Shown: positions 26,846 to 35,653, numbered from the stretch's first letter. The stretch: 64,000 nt of DNA from M30B80 sp965656935 (GCA_965656935.1 CBFHMG010000001.1:124001-188000); one strand, 5' to 3'. Notes: generated by a model not told the origin, from the letters alone. Translations and numbers: made by a program.

Positions 26846-27229
26846 ATGTCAGTCATTCGTGACCATCTTGCGACCCATGCAAATGCGCTTACTCTGAGAG
26901 AGCAGCGCAACAATATTATTGCGTCGAACATCGCCAATGCCGCAACGCCCGGCTTTCGGGCGCGCGACTTTGATTTCACCTCAGCTTTGCAGCAGCAGAT
27001 GGGCACGGGATCCATGGATCGCAGCCATAATGCGCATTTTGCGACAGGCACGCCTGGACAGATGCAGCTTGGCTATCGCCAGCCGATTAACCCGTCCTTG
27101 GACGGCAACACGGTGGAATCCGCAGTCGAGCAAATGGAATTCGCCGAAAACTCGGTACGGTACCAGACCAGTTTGATGTTTCTAAACCGCCGCATTTCGG
27201 GCCTCGCCCGTGCCATTCGGGGAGAATAA
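26846..27229 (+). CDS. flgB: Flagellar basal-body rod protein FlgB
   Basis: Proximal rod protein of the flagellar basal body, exported by the flagellar type III system. It is 127 residues. The N-terminal rod/hook motif is LREQRNNIIASNIANAATPG and the C-terminal helix QMEFAENSVRYQTSLMFLNR is typical of FlgB. I start it at ATG 26846, which gives MSVIRDHLA; upstream in-frame extension has no rod homology. It is first in a flgB-flgC-flgD-flgE run behind a sigma-54 promoter. Confidence 0.92.
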   Translation: MSVIRDHLATHANALTLREQRNNIIASNIANAATPGFRARDFDFTSALQQQMGTGSMDRSHNAHFATGTPGQMQLGYRQPINPSLDGNTVESAVEQMEFAENSVRYQTSLMFLNRRISGLARAIRGE

Positions 27230-27232
27230 CCC

Positions 27233-27646
27233 ATGTCGATAAACAATATCTTTGATGTCGCGTCGCGGGCCATGTCGGCCCAGATGATCCGCCTCAACAC
27301 AACGGCAACCAATCTTGCCAATGCCAATTCGATCGCCAGCAGCGCCGAAGAGGCTTTTCGCCCGATCCGGCCTGTCTTCCGCACTGTCTATGAATCAACC
27401 GCCTCTGAGACCGGATTGTCCACGGTGACAGTCGACGGGATCGTATCGCTTGATCGTGACCCGCAGCGCGTCCATGCGCCTGAGCATCCTCAGGCGGATG
27501 AGGAAGGCTATATCTACCAGTCTGCCGTCAATCAGGAAGAAGAGATGGTCGAGATGATGGATGCCAGCCGCCAATACCAAAACACACTCGAGGTCGTCTC
27601 GACGATCCGAACGCTCATGTCGCGCACCATGAATATGGGCCAGTAA
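27233..27646 (+). CDS. flgC: Flagellar basal-body rod protein FlgC
   Basis: Proximal rod protein, 137 residues. The N-terminal half has the rod motif RLNTTATNLANANSI. The C-terminal half has HPQADEEGYIYQSAVN and ends with MMDASRQYQNTLEVVSTIRT plus a TMNMGQ tail, as FlgC proteins do. It starts three bases after flgB. Confidence 0.94.
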   Translation: MSINNIFDVASRAMSAQMIRLNTTATNLANANSIASSAEEAFRPIRPVFRTVYESTASETGLSTVTVDGIVSLDRDPQRVHAPEHPQADEEGYIYQSAVNQEEEMVEMMDASRQYQNTLEVVSTIRTLMSRTMNMGQ

Positions 27647-27662
27647 CCCTGAGGGAATGATG

Positions 27663-28337
27663 ATGGAAATCGGAACCGCAGCCAGCTTGGGCATCACACA
27701 AGCATCAGATTTGAACACACAAGAGCGGACGGACCCTTCCGAGTTGGGTCAAAAGGACTTCCTGCGCCTGATGACCGCGCAATTGGAAAACCAAGACCCG
27801 TTTGAACCGATGGAGAATGGCGATTTTATCGCGCAGATGGCGCAGTTCTCGACGGTGGACGGGTTGGAGAACATCAATCAAACGCTCGACGATATTTCGG
27901 GGCAGATCGCTGGAAATCGTATCTCGACTGGCTCCTCGCTTTTGGGCCAGCATGTGCTTGTGCCCGGCACGACGGCGCGCGCTGATGACGCGGGCGAAAT
28001 TCATGGTGTCGTCGATCTGGCGGATGCCGCAAGCGAGATCACAATCAGCTATACCGACGCCGAAACCGGCTCTGTCTTGCATAGCGAAGAACTTGGCGCC
28101 CATCCGGCGGGTTTGATGGGTTTCTCATGGACCTCGGTGCCAGCGGAACTGCGCGATAGCCGCGGGGCCATTCGCATCTCGGTCACCGCCGAGAGCGCAG
28201 GAGAAGTCACCTCAATGCCCACATCGGTCTACGCCAAGGTCACAGGCGTGGAGATGCCCGCCGATGGCACCGATATCAACCTGCGGATCGAAGATTACGG
28301 CATTCGCAACAGCCTCGAAATCAGCCAGCTGCGCTGA
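27663..28337 (+). CDS. flgD: Flagellar hook-capping protein FlgD
   Basis: Scaffold protein needed for hook polymerisation, about 224 residues. Its conserved N-terminus contains GQKDFLRLMTAQLENQDPFE and NGDFIAQMAQFSTVDGLENI; the C-terminal part is the FlgD Ig/tudor-like region with a final NSLEISQLR. Three ATG codons in a row (27657-27665) make the exact start uncertain by up to two residues. The gene looks intact, unlike the flgE that follows. Confidence 0.93.
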   Translation: MEIGTAASLGITQASDLNTQERTDPSELGQKDFLRLMTAQLENQDPFEPMENGDFIAQMAQFSTVDGLENINQTLDDISGQIAGNRISTGSSLLGQHVLVPGTTARADDAGEIHGVVDLADAASEITISYTDAETGSVLHSEELGAHPAGLMGFSWTSVPAELRDSRGAIRISVTAESAGEVTSMPTSVYAKVTGVEMPADGTDINLRIEDYGIRNSLEISQLR

Positions 28338-28372
28338 AGCGGCATAGTCTAAACACGATAGGAGTTACCCTC

Positions 28373-29332
28373 ATGTCTTTCCTCACCGCCCTGTCGGGCC
28401 TCAATGCTGCCCAGACCGAAATCTCGTCGACATCCAACAATATCGCGAATGTTGATGCCACGGGTTATCACAAGACCCGCGTTGAATTTTCCGACATCTA
28501 TACAAGCAATCCCTTCTCCAATCCTGTCACGGAAATTGGTATCGGCACGCAGGTGTCGCGCGTGAATCGCAGCTTCAATCAAGGCAGCATCGAAATGACC
28601 TCCAACAGCCTCGATATGGCTATTCAGGGGGCAGGGTTCTTCAAGCTTCAAACCGAAATGGATGGCGGTCAGGAAATCTACAGCCGCGCGGGGGCCTTCG
28701 GTCTGGATGCTGACGGCTATGTTGTGAATTCTGCAGGCAATCATCTTGTGTCCTACAAGACTGCTGATAACGGTGATGTTCTGGATAACACCACGACCGA
28801 GGCACTGCGCGTTCCGCCTATGTGGGGGGCGTCTAAGGCAACGGGCAATGTCGGGATGTCGGTGAATATGCCAACCGGCGCGAACGCATTGGGCAGCCAA
28901 GATGCGGTTCCAGCCTCGGCAGCTTTTGATCCCACCGATGCCACAACCTATGCGCATTCCACACCGATCAATATGCTTGACCCCGACGGATTGCCGATGG
29001 ATGCGATGATGTTCTTCTCGATGACTGATGCGCCTGATGCGGCGGATCCGACATCGTCTTACACGTTCCACCTTGTCATTGACGGTGTTGAGGTCGCTCC
29101 TGAAGATGCGGCTGCCGCCACATTGTCCTTTGACGAAGATGGCTTTCAGGTCGCTGGTGATGAAGCGGTTGCCTACACAATCGGCGGACGGTCGTTGAAT
29201 ATCGACATGTCGGGCTCGCAGCTGAACGATAACGGCTTCTCGGTCATGTCGATGGAACAGGACGGCGAAGTTGTCAGCAAATTGGCGATATCACTCAGTC
29301 GTGAGGAATCGTTTTATCGAAAGATATTTTAG
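28373..29332 (+). pseudogene. flgE: Flagellar hook protein FlgE, C-terminally truncated
   Basis: Hook protein gene of 319 codons where about 420 are expected. The start is normal: MSFLTALSGLNAAQTEISST, SNNIANVDATGYHKTR, then GSIEMTSNSLDMAIQGAGFF. Homology to FlgE runs to about residue 305 (MEQDGEVVSKLA), after which the frame reads an unrelated 15-residue tail and stops. The D0/D1 C-terminal helix, including the usual SNVDLTxELVDLI region, is absent, and it is not found in any frame before the next gene. FlgE without this helix is not expected to assemble, so I treat the gene as broken. The remaining flg genes are not in the window. Confidence 0.8.
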
Positions 29333-29351
29333 TGTATCTAACGTAAAACGA
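29309..29351. repeat. Inverted repeat at the flgE break
   Basis: TCGTTTTA at 29309-29316 is the exact reverse complement of TAAAACGA at 29344-29351; allowing mismatches the arms extend to about 16 bases each. It begins about 25 bp after homology to FlgE ends and lies in locally A/T-rich DNA. It may mark a rearrangement joint or simply form a weak hairpin; this is inference. Confidence 0.4.
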
Positions 29352-29510
29352 AACACCACTTCGTATGTGGCTTTGGCCCGCATCTAGGAATTTGGTCCGA
29401 TTGATGCTTTAGGTCACTTAGGATCACAGCCGATGTGATACTTTCGTTTTTACGGTTCTGCGGAAGCTAAGTTTTCACACGCTGCGCATTTTTAAAGATG
29501 GGATAACGTA

Positions 29511-30152
29511 ATGATAGCCGACGGCAAAGATAATAGTGAAGAATTGAGGGTCCTGATCGCTGATGATCACCGGCTACTCGGTGAAGCTGTGGCCAATTTG
29601 CTCCGCACAGGGGCAGGGTATACAGTCGGCACTGCTGAAACCTTCGATACAACGATCAGCGCTTTGGCCGCCCAAAAGCATGATATTGTGCTTCTTGATC
29701 TCAAAATGCCCGGAATGGTTGGATTGGCCAGCGTTCGCACCGTGATCGAGAAAGCAGGCGACGCAAAGGTTGTCCTATTCACGGGGCAGGTGGACCGCCA
29801 TTTCCTCAACAGTGCGCTTGATCTTGGGGTGAAGGGGCTCATCCCCAAAACGATGCCGCTTCAATCCTTGATCAGTGTGATTCAGCTTATCGACTCGGGC
29901 CAGATTTTCGTGCCGATGCAAGAGATCACGCCAACATCGGGTGGCGAACAGGCTGCCGCGGCGCAATTGACGGAGAAAGAGCATTTCGTTCTCCGCCTTG
30001 CCGCTGATGGCATGACCAACAAAGAAATCGCGCGCGATATGGGCACCACCGAGGTGACCGTGAAAATGCATATGCGCTCGGTCTGTAAAAAGCTTGGCGC
30101 AAGAAATCGCGCGCATGCGGCGATCATCAGTCGTGAACGCGCAATTCTGTAA
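29511..30152 (+). CDS. LuxR-type response regulator, orphan
   Basis: A 213-residue response regulator. The receiver domain has the acidic pair IADDH, the phospho-acceptor Asp in IVLLDLKMPG, the Thr in VVLFTGQ and Lys in GLIPKTM. A linker leads to the LuxR DNA-binding domain: LTEKEHFVLRLAADGMTNKE then IARDMGTTEVTVKMHM. No histidine kinase gene is nearby, so its partner is unknown. An inverted repeat ATCACA-N5-TGTGAT at 29423-29439 stands in the upstream region and could be an operator. A terminator follows. Confidence 0.9.
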   Translation: MIADGKDNSEELRVLIADDHRLLGEAVANLLRTGAGYTVGTAETFDTTISALAAQKHDIVLLDLKMPGMVGLASVRTVIEKAGDAKVVLFTGQVDRHFLNSALDLGVKGLIPKTMPLQSLISVIQLIDSGQIFVPMQEITPTSGGEQAAAAQLTEKEHFVLRLAADGMTNKEIARDMGTTEVTVKMHMRSVCKKLGARNRAHAAIISRERAIL

Positions 30153-30178
30153 ATTCGCAAAAGTTTAACGATTTTGGC

Positions 30179-30212
30179 AAAAGGCCCGCCTGGTATTCAT
30201 GGCGGGCCTTTT
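30179..30212 (+). terminator. Intrinsic terminator after the response regulator
   Basis: Stem GGCCCGCC / GGCGGGCC around a ten-base loop, flanked by AAAA before and TTTT after, 30 bases past the stop codon. A strong Rho-independent terminator on the plus strand. Confidence 0.9.
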
Positions 30213-30648
30213 CGTTTTCTGTCAGGCCACGACGCAGCAGCCTGTTTCCGCAGCCGTTTGCCGCTCCAGACCTCGGCGCAAGATTTAACACTATGCGAAT
30301 TAACGGTTTTTAACGGATGTGCCAAAGAAACCTTATCTTCATGATTGTTTCGAGTTTTGGCATGATGATTGCAGTTCTTACTACATAGTCTTCAGTAGTG
30401 AGTATCGTATTATGACCGTTTTTCAGCACCAACGCCCCAAATTCACGCCATTCGCAGCAGATCGAAACAGGCGTCGCATTTACCTCGCATTAGGAAAAGC
30501 TTCCTAAAGCTGAATATGCACCATCCGGCTTTACGGATGTTCGACCCGCCGGCCAAGAGCCGGTTTTGACCGGAGAAATCGGTCACTCGCAGATGGGTTG
30601 TTCAGGGCAATAGCGAGCCAAAAGGCTTCTTAACATTGTAGGTTTATT
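30213..30648. other. Long leader region before the subtilase gene
   Basis: About 436 bases without a gene I can support; a 62-codon frame at 30319-30507 has no ribosome site or family features. Part is A/T-rich. An imperfect inverted repeat lies near 30378-30402 (CTTACTAC / GTAGTGAG). Two hairpins stand back to back at 30549-30585, 60-100 bases ahead of the subtilase start. This suggests a structured leader. Confidence 0.5.
30549..30585 (+). promoter_or_regulatory. Tandem hairpins in the subtilase leader
   Basis: First hairpin: CCGGC, loop CAAGA, GCCGG (30549-30563). Second: TGACCG, seven-base loop, CGGTCA (30567-30585). Both stems are perfect and only three bases apart. There is no T-run, so a terminator is unlikely; an mRNA structure or an operator is possible. 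Confidence 0.45.
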
Positions 30649-32808
30649 ATGTCTGATCGTTCTTTGATCGGAGGGTTGCCAATTGCCTTGGCCGCCGCGC
30701 TGGTTCTGTCCGGTTGCAATGGCGGTGGCGGGGGTGGTGATACTGGCAAGGACACTCCGACTTCTGTTTCGTCTACCATTGTGCCGCAAAGCGCGAGCAC
30801 TCTGACAAGTTACTTCGTCCAAAGCTTTGAGCCGTTTGAGGCCTTTGCCGAGGCCCTGCGTGTGGGCGACCAACGATATACCTTCCAGCAGAATAACTGG
30901 TGGTTCAATAATGCGCCCTCCACGGTGTATAGCAGCTATCCCCTTGCCTCCTCGCGTGTTGAATATGCGCATACAGTCGGGCTGAGCGGTGCAGGTGAAA
31001 CCATCGCAATCGTGGATTCAGGGTTCCTGACCTCGCATGAGGCCTTCGCCTCCAACTCGGTTTCAACCAGCGGTTCCGTGCCTGTGGCCAGCCATGGCAC
31101 TTCGGTTGCCTCCGTGGCGGCAGGGTCCTCCAGTCGGATGATCGGTGTGGCCCCTGGCGCTGATTTGCTGTTTGGCAGCTATAACTCGACGGCCAGCCTT
31201 GCCGCTGCCACCCGCGCGGCAAACCAAGCAGGCGCCATTGTGCAAAACAACTCATGGGGCTTTATCGCGCCTGCGACAGTCAGCGGGTTCAACAGCGTTT
31301 TTGGAACCAGCTCCGGCCAGCAATACCTTGCTGCCCTTGATAGCTATACCGCCAATAATGTTGCGGTTTTTGCGGTCTCGAATGACAATTCCGCTGGACG
31401 CGCAGATCTGATGGAGGCGCTGCCCTCGCTGCGTCCCTCCCTCGAGCGAGGCTGGTTGGCCGTAGGCAACGCTGTGCCTGTTTTCGATGATGAACGGATT
31501 TTGTCGGCAACCATGGTGTCTGAGCCATGCGGGATTTCGGCGCGTTGGTGCCTTGTTGCTGATGGGGCGTGGAATGCGGCAAGCTCTGGCGGCAGCCAGT
31601 CCTATGAATTTGTGACAGGCTCCTCCTTTGCCGCACCTCAAGTCGCGGGCGCGATGGCGCTTTTGGCAGAAGCCTTCCCAGATTTGACGCCGCATCAATT
31701 GCGCACGCGTTTGCTGGCGACAGCTGATAACAGCTTTTTCACCCCTGATGGCGAGATGGACCTGCTGCCAGGTGAGGACACGTTCATGCATGCCTATTCC
31801 AATGAATTCGGGCATGGGTTTTTGAATGTGCGTGCGGCCTTGCTGCCGATCGGACCACCGACCGCGCAATTCTCTGATGGTTCCTCTGTTGAGGTTGAGA
31901 CGCTTGTGCAAGCTACGGGCAGTGCCATTGGTGACGCGGTTCAGCGCAGCCTCGAAGGGGTTGGCGTGGCCGTTCAGGACCGAATGGCGGGCCAGTTCTC
32001 ATTGGATGCGTCCGCGCTTTTTGTCAGCATCCCGCCTGAAAGTGCTGGAACCCAGATGCAGCGTCAAAGCATGTCGACTGATTACGCCGTCCAGCGGCTG
32101 GCACCGACCACAGGCCCTAATTATGTCAGCCCGACCTTTGAAAGCCTCATGGCCTTTGATCTGGGAGATTCTGTTTGGTCCGCCTCTCTGGTCGCGCCAG
32201 AAAATGTGGCATCACTGTCGAACCTTGGCCTTGGTGTGCAAAGCAGTTTCGATATCGGTGATGGCGCCAGCCTGAGCCTTGGGGCGGCTGTCTATGAGGA
32301 TGACGGAAGCCTGTTCGGTTTCAGTGGTCTCTCGGGCCAATCTGGGGCTGCGGTGCAATCGGTCTCTCTCGGGCTCAATCAGGATTTTGGCCAAGGCACA
32401 AGCCTGCATTTCAATGCGGAATACGGTTTGGTCGATATTGACCAGTCGATGATCTTCTCCGCCCCGATCTCGGCCAGTTTCAACAGTTTTGATCTGCGGC
32501 TGGAACAGCGCGATATCTTCCAGAACGGGGATCGGTTGAGCCTTGGGCTATCTTTGCCCGCCGCAATCAATTCGGGCGTGGGGCTTATGAATGTAGGTGT
32601 TCGCACTGCATCGGGCGGGTCGGTGACACAAGGCTTTGCCGTCGATCTTTCACCACGTGACAGGCAGCGGGATTTCTCGATTGGCTATAATGCGCCGATT
32701 TCCGACAATGCCGAATTTGCGATGCGTCTGGTGCGCAGCACAAATCGTGGCAATGTCGCGGGACGCAGTGAAACCGCGGGTGTTTTCGGCATCCAGATAC
32801 GGTTCTGA
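30649..32808 (+). CDS. Subtilisin-like lipoprotein autotransporter (NalP/SphB1 type)
   Basis: A 719-residue secreted serine protease. Its signal peptide ends in the lipobox LSGC (Cys23) followed by a Gly-rich spacer. The S8 subtilase domain shows the triad: Asp123 in IAIVDSGF, His149 in ASHGTSVASV, and Ser326 in TGSSFAAPQVAGAMALLAEA. The C-terminal third alternates like a 12-strand autotransporter barrel and ends GIQIRF with the terminal Phe favoured by outer-membrane insertion. A lipidated subtilase autotransporter matches NalP and SphB1, which cleave other surface proteins. Two structured hairpins precede it. Confidence 0.85.
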   Translation: MSDRSLIGGLPIALAAALVLSGCNGGGGGGDTGKDTPTSVSSTIVPQSASTLTSYFVQSFEPFEAFAEALRVGDQRYTFQQNNWWFNNAPSTVYSSYPLASSRVEYAHTVGLSGAGETIAIVDSGFLTSHEAFASNSVSTSGSVPVASHGTSVASVAAGSSSRMIGVAPGADLLFGSYNSTASLAAATRAANQAGAIVQNNSWGFIAPATVSGFNSVFGTSSGQQYLAALDSYTANNVAVFAVSNDNSAGRADLMEALPSLRPSLERGWLAVGNAVPVFDDERILSATMVSEPCGISARWCLVADGAWNAASSGGSQSYEFVTGSSFAAPQVAGAMALLAEAFPDLTPHQLRTRLLATADNSFFTPDGEMDLLPGEDTFMHAYSNEFGHGFLNVRAALLPIGPPTAQFSDGSSVEVETLVQATGSAIGDAVQRSLEGVGVAVQDRMAGQFSLDASALFVSIPPESAGTQMQRQSMSTDYAVQRLAPTTGPNYVSPTFESLMAFDLGDSVWSASLVAPENVASLSNLGLGVQSSFDIGDGASLSLGAAVYEDDGSLFGFSGLSGQSGAAVQSVSLGLNQDFGQGTSLHFNAEYGLVDIDQSMIFSAPISASFNSFDLRLEQRDIFQNGDRLSLGLSLPAAINSGVGLMNVGVRTASGGSVTQGFAVDLSPRDRQRDFSIGYNAPISDNAEFAMRLVRSTNRGNVAGRSETAGVFGIQIRF

Positions 32809-32826
32809 CCCTGCCCAAAAACTGCG

Positions 32827-32854
32827 GTCGGGATGTGGCGCACGATATCCCGAC
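32827..32854. terminator. Inverted repeat between convergent genes
   Basis: GTCGGGAT and ATCCCGAC, eight perfect base pairs around a twelve-base loop, lie between the stops of the autotransporter and the COQ8-type kinase. There is no T-run on either strand, so terminator function is only suggested by position. Confidence 0.4.
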
Positions 32855-32857
32855 TGC

Positions 32858-34189
32858 TCAATTCTCTTCCAGATACTGCTCCAACAGGCCGATCACATCC
32901 AGCTTGGCCCCGAGCCGCGCGGCCAGCAGGAATACCCCACCAAATTTGCGCTGCAGCAGGAGCACATCAATCGGCAAGGGCGGTGGAACAAAGCCATCCT
33001 CGGCCAAGGCCAACCCTTCCGCCTGCATTTCGCGCGACATGTCTGTTTTGGTGAAATCGACCAATGGCTCGGCCTTGAGGGCCTGAAAGACAAGCCCGAT
33101 AAGTTGGATGACCTTCGCGCGATGGCGCGGCGCGGTGTCTTGGGTCACAAAGCCGATCTCGGTCGCGACCTGCCCCAGCGTCGCCTCATCGCCTTTCAGC
33201 CCCGCAAGCAACAATCTGCGATATTGCTCGGTGATGACAGGGTCGAGATCACGCGCAGCTCCGAAATCCAGCAACACGATCCGCCCCGTATCGCGATCAT
33301 AGAGGTAATTGGCGAAATTCGGGTCGGTCTGCATCACGCCAAAGATGAATAACTCCTTCAAGGTCAGCTCGATCAGGTCATGCGCAATCTGGTCGCGCGT
33401 TTCCTGTGGCTCATCCACGGCCTGTTCAATCGGGGTGCCCGCGACATAGCTCATCGCAAGAATATGGCGCGTGGACCAATCGCTATAGAGCTGGGGGACG
33501 GTGAATCTCGGCTCATCCGCCAATAGATCTGCGAATTGGCTCAGCTGCTGACCTTCGCGGGTATAATCCGTCTCTTGGTGCAGCTGCCCTCGTGCCTCTT
33601 CAAGATAGGGGGCAAGCTCGAACCCTTTGGGCAGCAGGCCAGACATCCGCATAAGCACGCCCACATTGGCCACATCGCTATCGATGCTTTTGGCAACGCC
33701 CGGATATTGTACTTTGATGGCCATATCGCGCCCGTCCTTGATCTGCGCGCGATGGACCTGCCCGATGGAGGCCGCGGCAATCGGGTGGACATCGAATTTA
33801 GCAAAATCGGCCAACCAGCGCTCTTTCCACTCGGTATTGAGAACCTGTTTGAGTTGGGCAGGGGGCATGGAATGCGCATTATCCCTGAGCCGCGCCATGA
33901 TCTGGGCCAGCTCTGGCGGCAGCACATCGCCCGTATCCATCGACATCAACTGCCCGATTTTCATCGCCGCGCCGCGCATCTTTGCCAATTGGTCGGCCAC
34001 ACGGGATATATTGCTTGGGGTGAGCAAAAGCCCCCGCATCGACGGCCGCTGCCCGCGCCCCAATTGGACAACGCCATTGGCGGCCATATTGCCTGCCACA
34101 CTCGCCGTCATCGCGCCCAATTGGCCCAAGCGCGTCAGCCGCTTTGCAGGCACGGCGAGGGGGCTTCTATCATCTGGTTTCATGCTCAT
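32858..34189 (-). CDS. ABC1/COQ8-family protein kinase-like
   Basis: A 443-residue member of the UbiB/ADCK/COQ8 family of atypical kinases or ATPases linked to ubiquinone metabolism. Diagnostic motifs are KMRGAAMKIGQLMSMD (KxGQ), the Ala-rich nucleotide loop AAASIGQVHRA, AIKVQYPG with the Lys, ETDYTREGQQL, and VMQTDPNFANYLYD followed by IVLLDFGAARD. The wording is closer to human COQ8A than to E. coli UbiB. The start is uncertain: ATG 34189 gives MSMKPDD without a clear ribosome site. It lies 63 bp downstream of the DUF2805 gene on the same strand. Confidence 0.87.
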   Translation of the reverse strand: MSMKPDDRSPLAVPAKRLTRLGQLGAMTASVAGNMAANGVVQLGRGQRPSMRGLLLTPSNISRVADQLAKMRGAAMKIGQLMSMDTGDVLPPELAQIMARLRDNAHSMPPAQLKQVLNTEWKERWLADFAKFDVHPIAAASIGQVHRAQIKDGRDMAIKVQYPGVAKSIDSDVANVGVLMRMSGLLPKGFELAPYLEEARGQLHQETDYTREGQQLSQFADLLADEPRFTVPQLYSDWSTRHILAMSYVAGTPIEQAVDEPQETRDQIAHDLIELTLKELFIFGVMQTDPNFANYLYDRDTGRIVLLDFGAARDLDPVITEQYRRLLLAGLKGDEATLGQVATEIGFVTQDTAPRHRAKVIQLIGLVFQALKAEPLVDFTKTDMSREMQAEGLALAEDGFVPPPLPIDVLLLQRKFGGVFLLAARLGAKLDVIGLLEQYLEEN

Positions 34190-34252
34190 GGTCAGGAGAT
34201 AGCCGCGGTCCGCCTCTTGTCCATGATCCAAGGGCGGAACGAGCGGTCGCGG

Positions 34253-34468
34253 CTATTTATATTGCGCACGGCGATCCGAGAAATCGCGCACGCGCTTGCG
34301 CCAAGCCTTGTAGCTTCCGGTTTTAAGCGTGCTGCGCATCAGCGCTTTGACATGTTTTTCGCCGATCCCGTATTCGCGCTCGATATCGGCAAAGCTGATA
34401 TGATCAGACAAAGCCATCTGCACGATGTCACTGATATGCTCTTGCGGGAGGGATTGTAGCTTGCTCAT
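34253..34468 (-). CDS. DUF2805 / TIGR03643 family small protein
   Basis: A 71-residue protein with the family pattern LPQEHISDIVQMALSDHISF, ADIEREYGIGEKHVKALMR, and a C-terminal SYKAWRKRVRDFSDRRAQYK. This looks like a small helix-turn-helix-like fold, but function is unknown. It sits between the CIA30 gene and the COQ8-type gene on the same strand. Confidence 0.85.
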   Translation of the reverse strand: MSKLQSLPQEHISDIVQMALSDHISFADIEREYGIGEKHVKALMRSTLKTGSYKAWRKRVRDFSDRRAQYK

Positions 34469-34508
34469 TGGCGATCAAATAGCGGGCGGCCCTGTCAGGG
34501 CAAGCAGG

Positions 34509-34991
34509 CTAGTCGCGATAAAGCCGTAAAGATGCGATGGCGACCTCCGCCTGAAAGGCCCGACCAATGGCAAGAATACCGATCCGTATGAGCTTTGATG
34601 CGTCAAATTCGAAATCCGTGCGATGCGGCTCAAACGCCTCAAACGGAATGCGCTTGCTTTGCCACAGGGGCGTGGCCTCAAACCCAGTGCGAAAGGACTG
34701 CCAAGGGCGGATCAGATCGGAAGTGCGCAGGCGCAGATCATAGCTTTCATCATTGCCACAAACATCCAGCACCAAACCGCTCCAAGCGCTTGCATCGAAA
34801 CTGCTGCCCTCGGGGTTCAGATCAAAGGCGATCTGAACAAAGCCTCCGTTATTCTCAAGCGAGACCGCGCCGCGCAATACGCAGGCCATGCGCCCGTTAT
34901 AGATTTCCTGCGTCATCCTCCCTTCGGAGACACCGCCCATGACCCCGTCAGCGACATAGCTCCAGCTTGGGGTAAGGTCGAATTCCGTCAT
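34509..34991 (-). CDS. CIA30-domain protein
   Basis: A 160-residue protein matching the CIA30 (complex I intermediate-associated protein 30) domain, a galactose-binding-like beta sandwich. Motifs: YVADGVMGGVSEGRM near the start, LENNGGFVQIAFDL, and a C-terminal RIGILAIGRAF. Bacterial members have been connected with complex I assembly only by homology. It overlaps the end of the GST gene by four bases (ATGA). Confidence 0.85.
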   Translation of the reverse strand: MTEFDLTPSWSYVADGVMGGVSEGRMTQEIYNGRMACVLRGAVSLENNGGFVQIAFDLNPEGSSFDASAWSGLVLDVCGNDESYDLRLRTSDLIRPWQSFRTGFEATPLWQSKRIPFEAFEPHRTDFEFDASKLIRIGILAIGRAFQAEVAIASLRLYRD

Positions 34992-35653
34992 ATTGCCTTA
35001 CCGTCTGGCTGGTCTTTCGTTGCTCCGAAAAACACTGGCGTATCCCCGTCTGACCAAGGTTCATATTTGGTCATGATCGCGGCGAAGCGAGGGCTGTGCA
35101 GAAAGCCATCCAGCCACGTGATCAGATCGGGCCAAGCCTGCGCGTCAAACCATGCGCGGTCCGAATTTGCGAATTGGCGAATAAAGGGCAAGATCGCAAG
35201 ATCGGCGAGCGTATAGCGATGGCCGAAAAGGGCTGACTGACCTGCAAGCCGTTTGTCGAGATCGATGAGATAGCTGGCCGCCTTCGCGCGTTCTGCCTCA
35301 GGGTCGAGGTCAGGAAAGCGGGAGGCATATTTGGTATGGTCCAATGCGGCCTTGAACGGCCCGTCATTGGCCGCGATCAGATGCCAGCCCTCATCTGGCA
35401 TGTCCGACAGCCCCTCAGGGTCGCTGCTGCCGAGCGCCCAAGTCATGATGTCGAGGCTTTCATCCAAAATACGGTCAGGCAGGCGAAGGGAGGGCACCGT
35501 GGCCGAGGGCGATGTCTCAAGAAAGGCCTGTGGTTTATCGCGCAGCAAAATCTCGCGCAGTTCAACGACAAGCCCTGCGCTGCACACAGCCAAGCGCGCC
35601 CGCATGGCATAGGGGCAACGACGGAAGGACCAGAGAATCGGAAGCTGGGACAT
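34988..35653 (-). CDS. Glutathione S-transferase family protein
   Basis: A 221-residue protein with a thioredoxin-fold N-terminal domain containing SFRRCPYAMRARLAV, whose Cys is the likely glutathione-binding or catalytic residue, the cis-Pro segment ATVPSLRLPD, and an all-helical C-terminal domain with YTLADLAILPFIRQF. CPYA is typical of omega/glutaredoxin-like classes. The substrate is unknown. Translationally coupled to the CIA30 gene. Confidence 0.87.
   Translation of the reverse strand: MSQLPILWSFRRCPYAMRARLAVCSAGLVVELREILLRDKPQAFLETSPSATVPSLRLPDRILDESLDIMTWALGSSDPEGLSDMPDEGWHLIAANDGPFKAALDHTKYASRFPDLDPEAERAKAASYLIDLDKRLAGQSALFGHRYTLADLAILPFIRQFANSDRAWFDAQAWPDLITWLDGFLHSPRFAAIMTKYEPWSDGDTPVFFGATKDQPDGKAI

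Noticed and set aside
30319..30507. A 62-codon frame upstream of the autotransporter
   Set aside because: No ribosome site and no domain; the region looks like leader DNA.
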